This document shows positions 35,501 to 44,817 of a stretch of 64,000 bases of DNA, in pieces (positions within the stretch are counted from its first letter, which is position 1; every line of letters starts with the position of its first letter). A model generated the notes under the pieces. The model was given only the letters and a program-made list of their open reading frames with translations. It did not search any database and was not told the origin of the DNA. The stretch is taken from the NCBI RefSeq assembly GCF_902459505.1, contig NC_047096.1, positions 2,232,001 through 2,296,000 of the forward strand. The letters are read 5' to 3'. This DNA comes from Geotrypetes seraphini. Taxonomy: Eukaryota > Chordata > Amphibia > Gymnophiona > Dermophiidae. The position numbers and the translations under genes were made by a program.

Positions 35501-35661
35501 AATACATCTATCGGTATCAGTTTAGACATCAGGAGTACCCAGATGATGGTGGAAAAGTACCATGAACTTTGTATTTAATGTGTATAGATTGAAAATTTGT
35601 CTGGGGAAGCTCAGCAAAGGCCTGTGTTTGAGTCTCACTAACTAACTTGCTTTGTGCCTAG

Positions 35662-35834
35662 GGACACAGGAAAGCCTTGCAGAGAAGGAGCTACAGCTGC
35701 TGGTTATGATTAACCAGCTGTCCAACCTGCGGGACCAGCTGCTGACCGCACACTCTGAGCAGAAGAACATGGCCACCATGCTCTTCGAGAAGCAACAGCA
35801 GCAAATGGAGTTGGCCAGACAGCAGCAAGAGCAG
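35662..35834 (+). CDS. SOX13: SOX13 coding exon 5, leucine zipper (residues 133-190)
   Basis: The acceptor is TTTGTGCCTAG at 35661. The donor is CAG|GTACCG, weaker than consensus. The exon encodes [19 protein letters not shown] onward. Leucines at 138, 145, 152 and 159 form perfect heptads, the coiled coil by which SoxD proteins homo- and heterodimerise. It ends in the glutamine-rich stretch [17 protein letters not shown], the start of the Q-box. This is nearly identical to mammalian SOX13 and among the most conserved exons here. The intron before it is 5.4 kb and filled by an L1-like LINE. Confidence 0.96.
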
Positions 35835-35914
35835 GTACCGGAGTGGACTGATAGCACAGGATCTTGTTCACTGTAGCTTAGGACAGGAGGGGAACCGATG
35901 GAATTCCTGTTTCC

Positions 35915-36130
35915 AGAAAGACCTCGAGGGGTGGCCCAAGAAACTACGGCCTAGTGAGCTTAAGTCTGTGCCAGACAAAATGGCGGAAGCTCTTGTTAAA
36001 AAGATGATAAGTGGTTTTACGAGAGGAGGAGCCCACATGAAGGGAAGCTGTGCCTTATTAATTTATTAGACATTTTCAAAGGTGGGAAAAAGTATGCGCT
36101 ATGTGGATATTTTATCCAAGGAGAACTGGG
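35915..36130 (+). mobile_element. CR1 LINE reverse-transcriptase fragment
   Basis: AGAAACTACGGCCTAGTGAG gives NY-(P)VSL-SVP-KMAEALVKK, the start of the CR1 RT domain, followed by LLNLLDIFKGGKKYAL-like sequence. Frames are broken. It lies about 80 bases after the exon 5 donor. Confidence 0.65.
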
Positions 36131-36825
36131 AGAAAATAGTTTGGTAGCTATGTTAATCCACTTTTAAAGGTAATGAATAGAAATTTTAAAAAAAGATAAA
36201 ATGGTCCTTATTTAATGGACTAATTTAGTACATTTTCTGACCTCGCTTTCAAAGACAGTACTTTCTTCTTTGGGTCAGAAATGAGTAAAAGATTATATTT
36301 AGTGAAACATAAATGCATTCCAGGGGAGGGGGGAGAAAAGAGATGAGAAACGGATGGATAATCAGAAGGTGACAAAGCAGTATAATTTCCTGGTTTATAA
36401 TGTGATGGGAAAACCAGATCCATGCTAACTCCTGGCAGGTGGGTATCAAAATATTTCATTATTTAACCAGCAATCGTTTCCATACCCGGATTGTTAAAAA
36501 TGTCTTTTTCGTAGTCTGACCATAAAGGCATCACCCTGGTTAGCTTTGTGGTGTTTAACCCTTTATTTGGCCTCAGAAGCAACAGGTGTCTTCTATGGCT
36601 CTTAGGGGAGATCTGCATTATGTAAACCATCCACCAGTGAAAGGGTTAATGTGATGCCTGTGTAAGCTAATTCTTGTCTTCAGCTTTTGGCTCTTACTTC
36701 CTAGGGTCCTGTGAAATGGCCTTTTTTCTCCCCAGCACGTATTGCAGGTCGCCGCAATTACTCATTAGAACCGAAGTTTATAAATTCATGGACAGCCCTA
36801 ACTTCTTTCACCTCTCTTCAGAAGG
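36131..36825. other. Intron 5 sequence, nothing recognised
   Basis: Mixed sequence. A relic of uncertain origin may begin at 36690. Confidence 0.35.
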
Positions 36826-36829
36826 CAGT

Positions 36830-37240
36830 TCTTTCCCCTGTATCATTGTGGTTGCCCTTTGTCAGAGCCTTTCTAGTTGCATTACATCCTTTTTGAGATG
36901 GGGTGAGCAGAACCAGGCACAGAAGATGGGGATGCACCAGAGACCTGTGCAGAGGGAGAATGATCGTCTCAGTTTTGTTATCTGTCTCATTTTGCATGGT
37001 GCATAACATTGTTTTAGCTTTCTTTTTTTTTTTTTTTTTCCAAATCTTTATTCATTTTAACATATACATCAAGTGTATGTTAAGATATGAACACAACATA
37101 TTATATTATCACTTGATAATTCCATAACAATATATAACTACAAGATTTATATCCCACCCCCATCTCATATCTATACATGAATAATATAATTCCTATGTAT
37201 ATTAATCAATTAAATTATGCACATATATATTAAATTATCA
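36830..37240 (-). mobile_element. CR1 fragment followed by an L1-like 3' tail
   Basis: CTAGTTGCATTACATCCTTT and TTGAGATGGGGTGAGCAGAA (36870-36915) are minus-oriented CR1 ORF2. The T19 run at 37022-37040, then CCAAATCTTTATTCATTTTA, marks the 3' end of a truncated L1-like copy like that at 31528. Confidence 0.6.
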
Positions 37241-37894
37241 TAACTGGGCCGAAGTAATCTGAGGAAATCTATTGCTTATTCATTTCTGGTATGAGCTGCA
37301 AGGAAAAGGACCTGCTTTTTGGGATCAGCCTGGCACTTTGTAGGGCTAAGTTTATCCCTAGTACATGTGCAACCAAGCATTTTCCGTGTGGGTACGTCTT
37401 AAACCTCACTGACCCAGCTGTGCTGATGTGCTAAGTGACTGCTTCTGCACCTTTTTCTTGCACTCTCATGCCGTCTGCCAGCTACCGTGTGACACTCTGA
37501 AGCAAGCTATTTGCTTGTTTTCTAAGGCTTTAGGATATCGGTCATTCTGAAAGGCCCACCCCTCCGTCTCTGTCACTCAGAGTGAAGCCATAAGTGGAGA
37601 CGGTGGCAGAGAGAACTCACTGAGTAGAAGTTGGTGCATCGGGGGCAAAGAGAGTGGCGACAGCTCTCCTGACCCCGTCACACCTTGCGGGTGGCCCTTT
37701 TTCAGGGACCAGGACTTGGTTACTTCTTATATCTCTCTGCTCTGTCCTAAACGTCATCTCTCTTGTAAGATGAAATATCAGCATTGAGGTTTCTTTGCCA
37801 GTTTTTTATCTTTTGATGTTCTGGTTCTGTTGTCATCCGCTGTGTTAAAGGCGGACTATAAAATAATAAACTATGAACTATAAAATCTTTACAG
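37241..37894. other. End of intron 5
   Basis: Nothing recognised except a possible L2 tail (AAGGCGGACTATAAAATAAT) at 37848-37868. Confidence 0.4.
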
Positions 37895-37963
37895 ATTGCC
37901 AAACAGCAGCAGCAGCTGATTCAGCAACAACACAAGATCAACCTCCTGCAACAGCAGATCCAG
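37895..37963 (+). CDS. SOX13: SOX13 coding exon 6, Q-box (residues 191-213)
   Basis: The acceptor TTTACAG ends at 37894 and the donor CAG|GTGAGG follows 37963. The exon is 69 nt in phase 0 to 0, encoding 23 residues from IAKQQQQLIQQQ to LLQQQIQ. This is the second half of the SoxD glutamine-rich coiled coil. Both ends are in phase 0, so skipping it would remove 23 residues and keep the frame; whether that happens cannot be told from DNA. Confidence 0.96.
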
Positions 37964-38269
37964 GTGAGGGGGGGAGGGGCAAAAGCGTGGCTGCGTTTTG
38001 ATGTCTGGGCCGATCCACATAGGAATCATTTTATTCAAAATCCATTGGGGGGAGCACACACTCGCTTTGCATCCCATCCAGGGGAAGAGGACTGTGAGCG
38101 TGCGCTCAGGAGGAGGGAGGGGCTAGCTGCATATGTGGGGGAAATTAGGGGCCGTCTGTGCGTCAGGAGGAGAGAGAAGGGGGCAGAAGGAAGAGCATTC
38201 TGGACACAGGGGAGGGATAGATTTTGTTGAAGATTTGTGAACTGGGAGGAAATATATGGGGGGAGGCAC

Positions 38270-38765
38270 TAAAGTCCTGTTTTGCGCTGTTACCGACCCG
38301 ATGCACAAAACGGCCCACTGCGTGTTTTTCCCCTCAATCGCCCATTTTCCAATCAGGCCATAAGCGATTAATGAACTAACATCACTTGGCTGTTCCAAAT
38401 GGGGTTTTAGCGATCGTAAAAACCGATTTGCTCTAGGTCTATCTGCTTTTTTTTTTCCATTTTTTAAAATGGGACAGTTATTTTGCGTGTGTAAAAGTGT
38501 AAAAATCCCCTCCTGCCACATCGCTGTCATGGAAGGGGGGTGGGGAGTGGGCGTCCCTCCTGCCATTTTCGGTGCCATAGAGGTGTCACGGTACCCTAAC
38601 AGCTTCCCCTGTCGCTGCTGTTAGGGCTCTGCGCATGGTCAATGGCTCATTGAGCGATTGATCGGTAGCAAATGATTTGTACGCAAACTTGATAGTGTAT
38701 CGATCGCTGCTGGAGAATTGGCCAACAGCAATCGAGTCGCTATCTTTTGTGCATCTAGCCCATAG
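38270..38765. repeat. Unclassified repeat, possible DNA transposon
   Basis: GACCCGATGCACAAAACGGC near the left end and TTTTGTGCATCTAGCCC at the right end (38747-38762) look like degenerate inverted termini. The interior carries GGGCGTCCCTCCTGCCATTT and AGCAAATGATTTG, both with parallels at 11900-12360. No target duplication confirmed. Confidence 0.4.
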
Positions 38766-38912
38766 TCTGTAGTGTATAAGTCAGATTTGGGTTATTTGTG
38801 CACATAGCCTGGGGCCAGGATGGAAGGCTGATGCCATTACTGCATTTGTGATGCTGAAAGGAGCCTTAAGTGTCTGCTTCTGAGGCCCCCTCCTCTTCTG
38901 CTTTTTCTCCAG

Positions 38913-39027
38913 CAGGTAAACATGCCATATGTGATGATCCCTGCCTTCCCTCCCAGCCATCAGACACTTTCTGTGCCCTCTGATCCTCAGATTGGACTTC
39001 CCATTCAGCCAATTCCCTGCAAACCGG
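38913..39027 (+). CDS. SOX13: SOX13 coding exon 7 (residues 214-252)
   Basis: The acceptor is a tandem NAGNAG: TTTCTCCAGCAG, with AG at 38911-38912 and again at 38914-38915. Using the first gives QVNMPYVMIPAFPPSHQ; using the second drops the Q. The rest, PIQPIPCKP, matches mammalian SOX13. It leaves in phase 1 at CCGG|GTGAGG. A long G/T-rich minisatellite begins about 80 bases into the following intron. Confidence 0.95.
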
Positions 39028-39108
39028 GTGAGGATGCTTGTGGCGCAAGTGTGTAGCAGGTGTGTAGTTTGTGGATGGAAATGGTGGATAGCAGATCTGT
39101 GGCTTCTT

Positions 39109-39491
39109 GATGGAGTGCTGTGGTTGGATGTGGATGGCATGGTGGAAGGCTCTGGTTTTGTGGATGGTGTGGTGGAGGGCTCTGGTTTTGTGGATGGTGT
39201 GGTGGAGGGCTCTGGTTTTGTGGATGGTGTGGTAGAGGGGTCTGGTGTTGTGGATGGTGTGGTGGAGGGCTCTGGTTTTGTGGATGTGGAAGATATGGTA
39301 GAGGGGTCTGGTGTTGTGGATGGTGTGGTGGAGGGCTCTGGTTTTGTGGATGTGGAAGATATGGTAGAGGGGTCTGGTGTTGTGGATGGTGTGGTGGAGG
39401 GCTCTGGTTTTGTGGATGTGGAAGATATGGTAGAGGGGTCTGGTGTTGTGGATGGTGTGGTAGAGGGGTCTGGTGTTGTGGATGGATGTGG
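39109..39491. repeat. G/T-rich minisatellite with 30-bp units and 66-bp higher-order repeats
   Basis: The basic unit is 30 bp, GGTGTGGTGGAGGGCTCTGG then TTTTGTGGAT. From about 39255 it alternates with a 36-bp variant carrying GTGGAAGATATGGTAGAGG, giving a 66-bp higher-order unit present three times. Strong strand asymmetry. It starts about 80 bases after the exon 7 donor and ends about 75 bases before exon 8. The 174- and 148-codon open frames across it are artefacts of the repeat. Confidence 0.93.
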
Positions 39492-39566
39492 TGTTATGGT
39501 ATCAACTCTTCCCTGATGCCTGTTGTTCTCTCATTCGCTCACTGTGTCTCTCTTGTTTCCAAATAG

Positions 39567-39646
39567 TGGATTATCCCATGCAGCTGCTTCACAGCCCTCC
39601 TTCAGCGGTGAAGAGACCCTCTGGATCAGGACATCTCCAAATGCAG
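39567..39646 (+). CDS. SOX13: SOX13 coding exon 8 (residues 252-278)
   Basis: The acceptor TTCCAAATAG ends at 39566. The donor CAG|GTACCG has the same weak hexamer as exon 5. It encodes VDYPMQLLHSPPSAVKRP then SGSGHLQMQ, matching mammalian VEYPLQLLHSPPAPVVKRP. The length of 80 nt is asymmetric (phase 1 to 0), so it cannot be skipped alone, but exons 8 and 9 together are 246 nt and could be skipped in frame. Confidence 0.93.
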
Positions 39647-39838
39647 GTACCGCTCCAGTGGCAGACTGCTGGACCCTAGGATGAGGAGGAGCACTAGGAG
39701 ACTTGAGGCTTATGGCTTTCAGACTGTTTCTCAAAGTCTTTATTGAGAGGGAATCGGACCTTGACCAGATCAGTTTGGGACTGACTTACAGGAAAGGCTG
39801 GAACATGAAACCGTTCTCTCTCGCTTTCTTTCTTCCAG

Positions 39839-40004
39839 GAAAGTTCGCAACCATTAAACTTAACAGCAAAACCCAAAAGCTCTCAGGTCCCCACATCAAC
39901 CAGTTCCTGCAGCGGAAAGCTGAGCTCCTGCAGCCCTTCGGCCCCAACCAGTGGAGCAAGCAGAGACCGTCCAGCAAGTTCCCAAAGGTCAAATCTACCT
40001 TTAG
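39839..40004 (+). CDS. SOX13: SOX13 coding exon 9, CtBP-type motif (residues 279-334)
   Basis: The acceptor TTTCTTCCAG ends at 39838 and the donor TTTAG|GTAAGA follows 40004. The open frame contains no ATG. It encodes ESSQPLNLTAKPKSSQ, then a serine-rich stretch, then SNLPL. PLNLT at 283-287 fits the PxDLS-type CtBP-binding motif known from SOX6, suggesting corepressor contact (inference). The serine-rich middle is diverged from mammals and probably disordered. It is separated from exon 8 by only 192 bases. Confidence 0.9.
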
Positions 40005-40309
40005 GTAAGAAGTGTCTGTGTCTGGACTCTAGGGATGACCAACATAACCGTCTCACATTTTGTCGAGCTCTATAAGCGCCTTTGGGAAGGAAAAATGCTG
40101 AGCCGTTACTTTGGCTGTTACTGAAACGCTGCCATGTCAGGTCATCTGAGTTATTACTGTATATTTGGCTATGATCATAAAGGTCTTTGTTATGCTGCCT
40201 TGAGGCCTCCTCGGTCTCCGCTCTCTCTCTCTGGTTCTTCTTTCTCTGTGTCTTACTCCTAAGTTTACCATCCTGCAACCTCAATTCATATCTTCTAGTT
40301 CTCTTTGAA

Positions 40310-40480
40310 TTGCCGCTGCTGGGTCAGACCAGTGGTCCATCGCGCCCAGCAGTCCGCTCACGCGGCAGCCCCCAGGTCAGAGACCAGTGCTCTAAATTAA
40401 TCTTCTTCATGCATATTCATTAGGGCTATCCTGAAAACCCGATTGGCCTGGTGGTCCTCCAGGACAGGGTTGGGAACCAC
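40310..40480 (-). mobile_element. CR1 3' end plus right half of a hAT MITE
   Basis: CTGCTGGGTCAGACCAGTGG and GCAGTCCGCTCACGCGGCAG are the minus CR1 tail, as at 7590. From 40405, CATGCATATTCATTAGGGCT to GGACAGGGTTGGGAACCACT is the right half of a CAGTGGTTCCC-type MITE. Confidence 0.7.
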
Positions 40481-40609
40481 TTCTCTACACTTCTTTGCAT
40501 TCAATTTTAACTGCAAAACGTTAGACCATTCTTTTTTGTTTGTTTCATAGGAAGTCCAAAATTAAAGCCTTTCCAGCAAATCAGCGGTGCAATATTCTTA
40601 TGGCCATCA

Positions 40610-41130
40610 CAGTTGTATCAAAACAGAAGTTCTCATCTGTACAACAGCAATACTAAATACCCCATCTATCCCTCCCTCCCTGTCTGTCCGGTCCAATCTC
40701 CCCATCCTCCCATTGATGTAGTCTCCACTGTATCTTCTTTGCTTAAGGAGAGGAATCGTTCTTGTCCAATGATGTGTCTTTCCATGTCCCTTAGATGTCC
40801 CAGGTTTTCTGGAATGCCATCATCTTGGTGTGGTAAATAGCCAACAATTTAGATATGAGATTTATATATGGACCATTCTTCTAAGTTTTATAGATACTTC
40901 TCATGTTGTCCGCTCCTTCCAGGGTGTCCACTCTGTTGCAAATCTTTGTGTCATCTGCAAAAAGGCAAACTTTTCCTTCTAACCCTTCATTCGTGTCACT
41001 CACAAATATATTAAAGAGAATCAGCCCCAGAACCAATCTTTAAGGCACATTGTCTGCTATTCACTTTTCTTTTCGCTAAGTGAATTCCATTACCATCAGT
41101 CTCTGTCAGTCAACCAGGTTGTTCAGGTTA
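40610..41130 (-). mobile_element. Old CR1/L3-like LINE fragment
   Basis: GTGTCATCTGCAAAAAGGCA, AACCCTTCATTCGTGTCACT, CACAAATATATTAAAGAGAA and AGTGAATTCCATTACCATCA (40949-41100) are minus-oriented reverse-transcriptase sequence, encoding LIVSDTNEGLE-type and FADDTK-adjacent residues. More diverged than the other CR1 copies. Confidence 0.6.
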
Positions 41131-41189
41131 CAGCTTCTGTCTCTTTGAAAATGTTACCCAGGCAGAGGGAGTGAGTGGTTCCATGTGCA

Positions 41190-41720
41190 AGCTGTCTTCA
41201 GCTTGAATCTCTCATGAAGGATGTAAAGGAACTGAGAAAGGAGGTGGCAAGACTGAGAAGCATCTGTGACAATGAGAGGTACATTGATGAAATGCTTCAT
41301 GAAGCATCAAAGATTTCCAGCAGTGGGAAGAAGAGGCTGTGCTGAGGGGAAGACAGTTGGCCTCAGATTAAGGAACTCTGCAGGATTGATATTGTGACTC
41401 TACTTGCCCTTGAATTGAAGAACTGGTATGCAGCCCTGGACGTGGAGGAGATGGGAGCATCCCACGGAGAAGAAGGACTAAAGCTTGAAATCATTAAAAT
41501 TGCTGGATCCATGCCCACTAGGAGCGTAAGGTAGTGATGGCTGGTGATTCCCTTCTGAGGGGTACAGAAGCATCCATCTGCAGACCAGACATGATGTCCT
41601 GGAAGGTATGCTGTCTACCTGGTGCTAAGATGGTACAGAGAGATTGCCAAGACTCGTCAAGACTGATGACTATTATCCGATGCTGCTCATCCACATTGGC
41701 ACTAATGATACGTATCAAAT
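41190..41720 (+). mobile_element. CR1 LINE ORF1 relic with esterase motif
   Basis: A coiled-coil-like stretch LESLMKDVKELRKEVARL (41208-41261) is followed by VVMAGDSLLRGTEASICRPD (41531-41590) and LLIHIGTNDT (41681-41710). GDSLLRG and H-GTNDT are blocks I and V of the SGNH/GDSL esterase known in CR1 ORF1. Stops and frameshifts show it is dead. Confidence 0.65.
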
Positions 41721-41734
41721 AGGATTTGCACCAT

Positions 41735-42560
41735 GTAAATACCGTGCCACAAGAACCTGTTTCTACCAGCCTTGTAAGCTTGATATTATGAACCACAATG
41801 TCGAAGGCTTCTGAGAAATCCAGTAGCACTAGCGTGAGGCAAATCATGAAGAAGGGACAGTCCCGGCAAAGCTCCCACCAGCTGATTACATTACAATGGT
41901 GACTTATATGCTACCGTTACATTGCAGTTCTAGGCGGATTACAAAAGAGGGCTGCTGGACAGTACAGGGTTAGGTACTGGTAGAGTTATTAGAGGTAATG
42001 CATTAGTTTGTCTTGACGAATTTGTTGAACAGCAAAGTTTTTATTTCCCTTCAGAGGGTTTTGTAGTCCAGTGTTTTCATTAGTAGGTTGGAAAGGTGTT
42101 GGTCAAACTTTGCTGCTTGGGTGGCTAGTAGGCCGTCATGCAGTGTGCCTTTGATTGGGGGTGAATGAATAGGGTTTGAGCCCTTCTCGGTCTTGTTGAG
42201 TTGATTTGGATGAGGTGTTCGTTCAGGGAGGTGGGGGCAGATCCGTTTAGGGATCTGAATAATAGACAATAGAATTTGAATAATATTCGGGCTTGTATTG
42301 GCAGCCAGTGTGAGTCCAAGTGTGTGGTTGTATTTGTTTAAGGAATAGATCATTCTGAGAGTATTTTGTACGGTTTGTAGTTGTTTTATCATGCTGGCAG
42401 GGCATGGTAGGTAGAGGACGTTGCAGTAGTCTAGAACTCCCAGGATTAGTGATTGGACCAAGAGTTAGAATTTTCAAATTAGTTGTAGGTTGCGCATGAC
42501 TGTGAAAGATTTTGGGATAGTTTTGTTGATTTGAGGTTGCATGGTACAGCATCTATCTAT
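41735..42560 (-). mobile_element. L2-like LINE fragments
   Basis: 41735-41850 on minus gives LVLLDFSEAFDIVVHNIKL, the RT motif A block. 41884-42560 gives the thumb and C-terminus (LILGVLDYCNVLYLPCPASM, VQNTLRMIYSL, DGLLATQAAKFDQHLSN) and the 3' end AGTTCTAGGCGGATTACAAA. The two may be parts of one copy with an internal deletion. Confidence 0.7.
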
Positions 42561-42867
42561 CATCACCCCTAGTAGTCTAAGGGCAGGTTGGATGGGGTAT
42601 TTGGTGGGAGTTTTTCTATTTCTGTTCCACTCCTCTGTTCATTATCTGGTGGGAGCTTTGACAGGACTTTAATTTGGTTGGCAAATAATGTGGCAAAGTC
42701 ATTGCTGGTTAGTTTTGACTGGGAAGGCTAATTCTGTTTTGGGGTTTGCAGTAGGCTGTTTACGTTTCAAGCAGGGACCGTCTTCTTTGTGACTGTAGAA
42801 CGCTGCGTATGTCTGGTAACGCTCTAGAAATAATGATAATAACAGAAACTTTGTTGAATGTCTACAT

Positions 42868-42966
42868 CCCAAATATTTATTTATTCGGGTTACAAATCAG
42901 GTACTCGAAAGCATTGTCTCTCTCTGTCCCAGCAGGCTCACAGTCTATCTGACGTACTGGGGCAGT
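42868..42966 (-). mobile_element. Truncated SINE/L2 3' end
   Basis: ATTTATTCGGGTTACAAATC, CAGGTACTCGAAAGCATTGT, CTCTCTGTCCCAGCAGGCTC and GACGTACTGGGGCAGTGG match the SINE body; the tRNA-like head is absent. Confidence 0.65.
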
Positions 42967-43452
42967 GGATCAAATTCCTTGAACTCGGAACAGAAGGATT
43001 CATTTCACATGTCCGCTTTCTCCTCCTCTCTCTCAGCATCTTTTGGACTTTTCTCCTTTCTCTAATATATCTAATGGTCTTCTTTCTTAACATTTCTAAC
43101 CATTTTTTCTTTGGCAGCCACATTTTTCTCTTGCCTTCTTTTGGAGGGGGGTTGTTTCTTTTTAGATCCATTTTCAATAAGGCTTGCCAATATAAACAGC
43201 TTTGCCTTAGCTTGGAAAATTTTGGGTCACTATCTTTGTCTACCCTAATCCTGTGCCTTAATAAGTTGGGATTTTTTTTTTTCTTTACAGGAATAATAGT
43301 GTTTTGTAGATCCCGACCCACAGACCTCTTCCTGTTCTCAGCTTTGCAATAAGTGCCTCAGGTCATTACTAATTTTATGGTCACTCACACATATTGCAAA
43401 AACTTGCCAATTTCTCCTTCAGATCAGAGGAAGACACCACCTCCACCTTCTG

Positions 43453-43884
43453 TCACAAATCTGCAAATCTCATCCTCTTTCTATCTCTTAAACGCTCCAC
43501 CTTCCAGACCATAAGGAAAGCATTCCTTAAATCCAATAGGTCCCATCTAGAAGCCAGCTTATGTAGGTGTAGTGCCCCCTTGTGGGCATTCCTGAATCCA
43601 GGGCCAACTTGGCAGTAGTCCTCTTGGGCTGGCGTAGTAGGTCTAAGATGGGAGTTAAGGGGTGGGGTTTCCCTTTCTTCTCCCCAAGAAAAACCAAAAA
43701 CGAATGTGGCTGTGGTCAAAACTGTACACTGCAGACCCCATATAATGCTGATGTTGGAGTCCAAGATATTTGGCCGCATTATAAATGAATCTGCAGCATA
43801 TAGGACCAAAGAATAATAAGTCATAGCCAACTCGCTTTCAGCATCCGCAGATTCGGTTATTTGCAATTTTTTTTTTTGATCCAT
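43453..43884 (-). other. Unrecognised 143-codon open frame
   Basis: The minus-strand frame starts MDQKKKLQITESADAESELA and ends DRKRMRFADL. I recognise no domain, and no splice or promoter signal was found. Its position among LINE fragments in intron 9 makes a transposon-derived frame or chance the best explanations. Confidence 0.15.
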
Positions 43885-44586
43885 TTTCTGGGCTATTTTT
43901 AAACCCTCTTAGACCGCCCTTAAGCCTTATCTGGTGGTCTAGCGGGTTTTTGGGGCAGGAGTGATCTTCCTATGCTCCTGCCCCATGCAGATCACTCATA
44001 GGAAATGGCTGCTGTGAGCTCCCGTAGTCTCTCGACACAACAACAGGAGCTCACGGCAGCCTCGGGTATTTCATATCTCCTGTTTCAGAAATCTTTGTTA
44101 GGAATTTAGTCTGGTTTTCATTTTGCTTTGTATGTTTATTTTTGTGTGGCAATAATGCTATATGTAACCGGCCTCAAACTCTACTTTGCGAGGATTTGGC
44201 GGGATATAAGGTCACATATAACATAACTTAGTCATTGAACCAGCGTCTGAGCCTGAGATAGAAAGTGTTGATTCTTTCATAAATTGCCCTGCGGTCAATT
44301 CACATGTGCAGCACCACCCACCGTATCGTCTTCTCTCTGGGTCAACTCCCTCACATCCATAGTCATTGTCATTCCCTCATCCACTGCTTCTGTGCTGTTC
44401 CCTGGAACGTTTTAACAGCTGCGACAACAAGTGCTATTTGATTCTTGCTTAATTTGGAACGGAGCGCTCTGCTTACAGGTTATCACTTCCTCCTCTTTCT
44501 TTTTTTATCTCCTCTCTCGCATTCTCTATTTTCTTTTCCTCTCCCCTGTATTTTGCTTCTCACTTTACCTATTGCGCTCCCTACAG
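43885..44586. other. End of intron 9
   Basis: GTAACCGGCCTCAAACTCTA and GGCGGGATATAAGGTCACAT (44165-44217) look like a plus-oriented L2 3' end. A short palindrome, AGGAGCTCACGGCAGCC against GGCTGCTGTGAGCTCC, lies at 44006-44063. Nothing else recognised. Confidence 0.4.
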
Positions 44587-44696
44587 GATTTCTGGGGGAA
44601 GGAGATGCTGTTACCAAAGCAATTCAAGAAGCTCAACAGCTCCTGCACAGCCAGAATGGGACAGCAGAGGCTCCTGCACTGAGCTGCTACAGGAAG
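44587..44696 (+). CDS. SOX13: SOX13 coding exon 10 (residues 334-370)
   Basis: The acceptor CTCCCTACAG ends at 44586 and the donor AAG|GTGAGA follows 44696. It encodes GFLGEGDAVTKAIQEAQ, then QLLHSQNGTAEAPALSCYRK. The FLGEGDAVTKAI core is a SoxD-specific conserved segment, nearly identical in mammalian SOX13. It enters in phase 1 and leaves in phase 0. The preceding 4.6-kb intron consists mainly of LINE fragments. Confidence 0.95.
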
Positions 44697-44817
44697 GTGA
44701 GAGAGCGTGGACGAGGTCACCAGCCCGACCTCTGCACGGCAGCGCTTGCGTCTAATTCCAGCCCCAAGTCCTTTCCTTATGCTCCACCAGTTCATTGCTC
44801 TCTGCCCTGCTATCCCC

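Larger units (their letters stand above)
31528..35520 (-). mobile_element. L1-like LINE, broken, with endonuclease and RT fragments
   Basis: The 3' end is the poly-T at 31529-31541 (poly-A on minus). Minus-strand pieces toward the 5' end: LIVLP-type RT start TIVLPKPNKDPMLVSNYRPI then SLINVDGKLLA (about 32820-32930), LKELQAELDPL (33070), FKATMRGQIISYSEHIRKQL (about 33530-33590). Next is the AP endonuclease: FNIYAPNSNQAEFFKTL, VAGEFNAVMDPLLD, FSRIDYIFVSD and LSDHAGVWIE (33740-34110). Catalytic features (GEFNAVMD, SRIDYIF, LSDHA) are recognisable but the RT palm is lost. 34620-35520 is an AT-rich repeated upstream part. A MITE and a hAT fragment are nested in it. Confidence 0.8.

Noticed and set aside
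38992-39566. 174- and 148-codon open frames with VDGVVEGSG repeats
   Set aside because: They are translations of the minisatellite in intron 7; the units are multiples of three, so two frames stay open. Reading on from exon 7 in its own frame reaches a stop within 10 codons.
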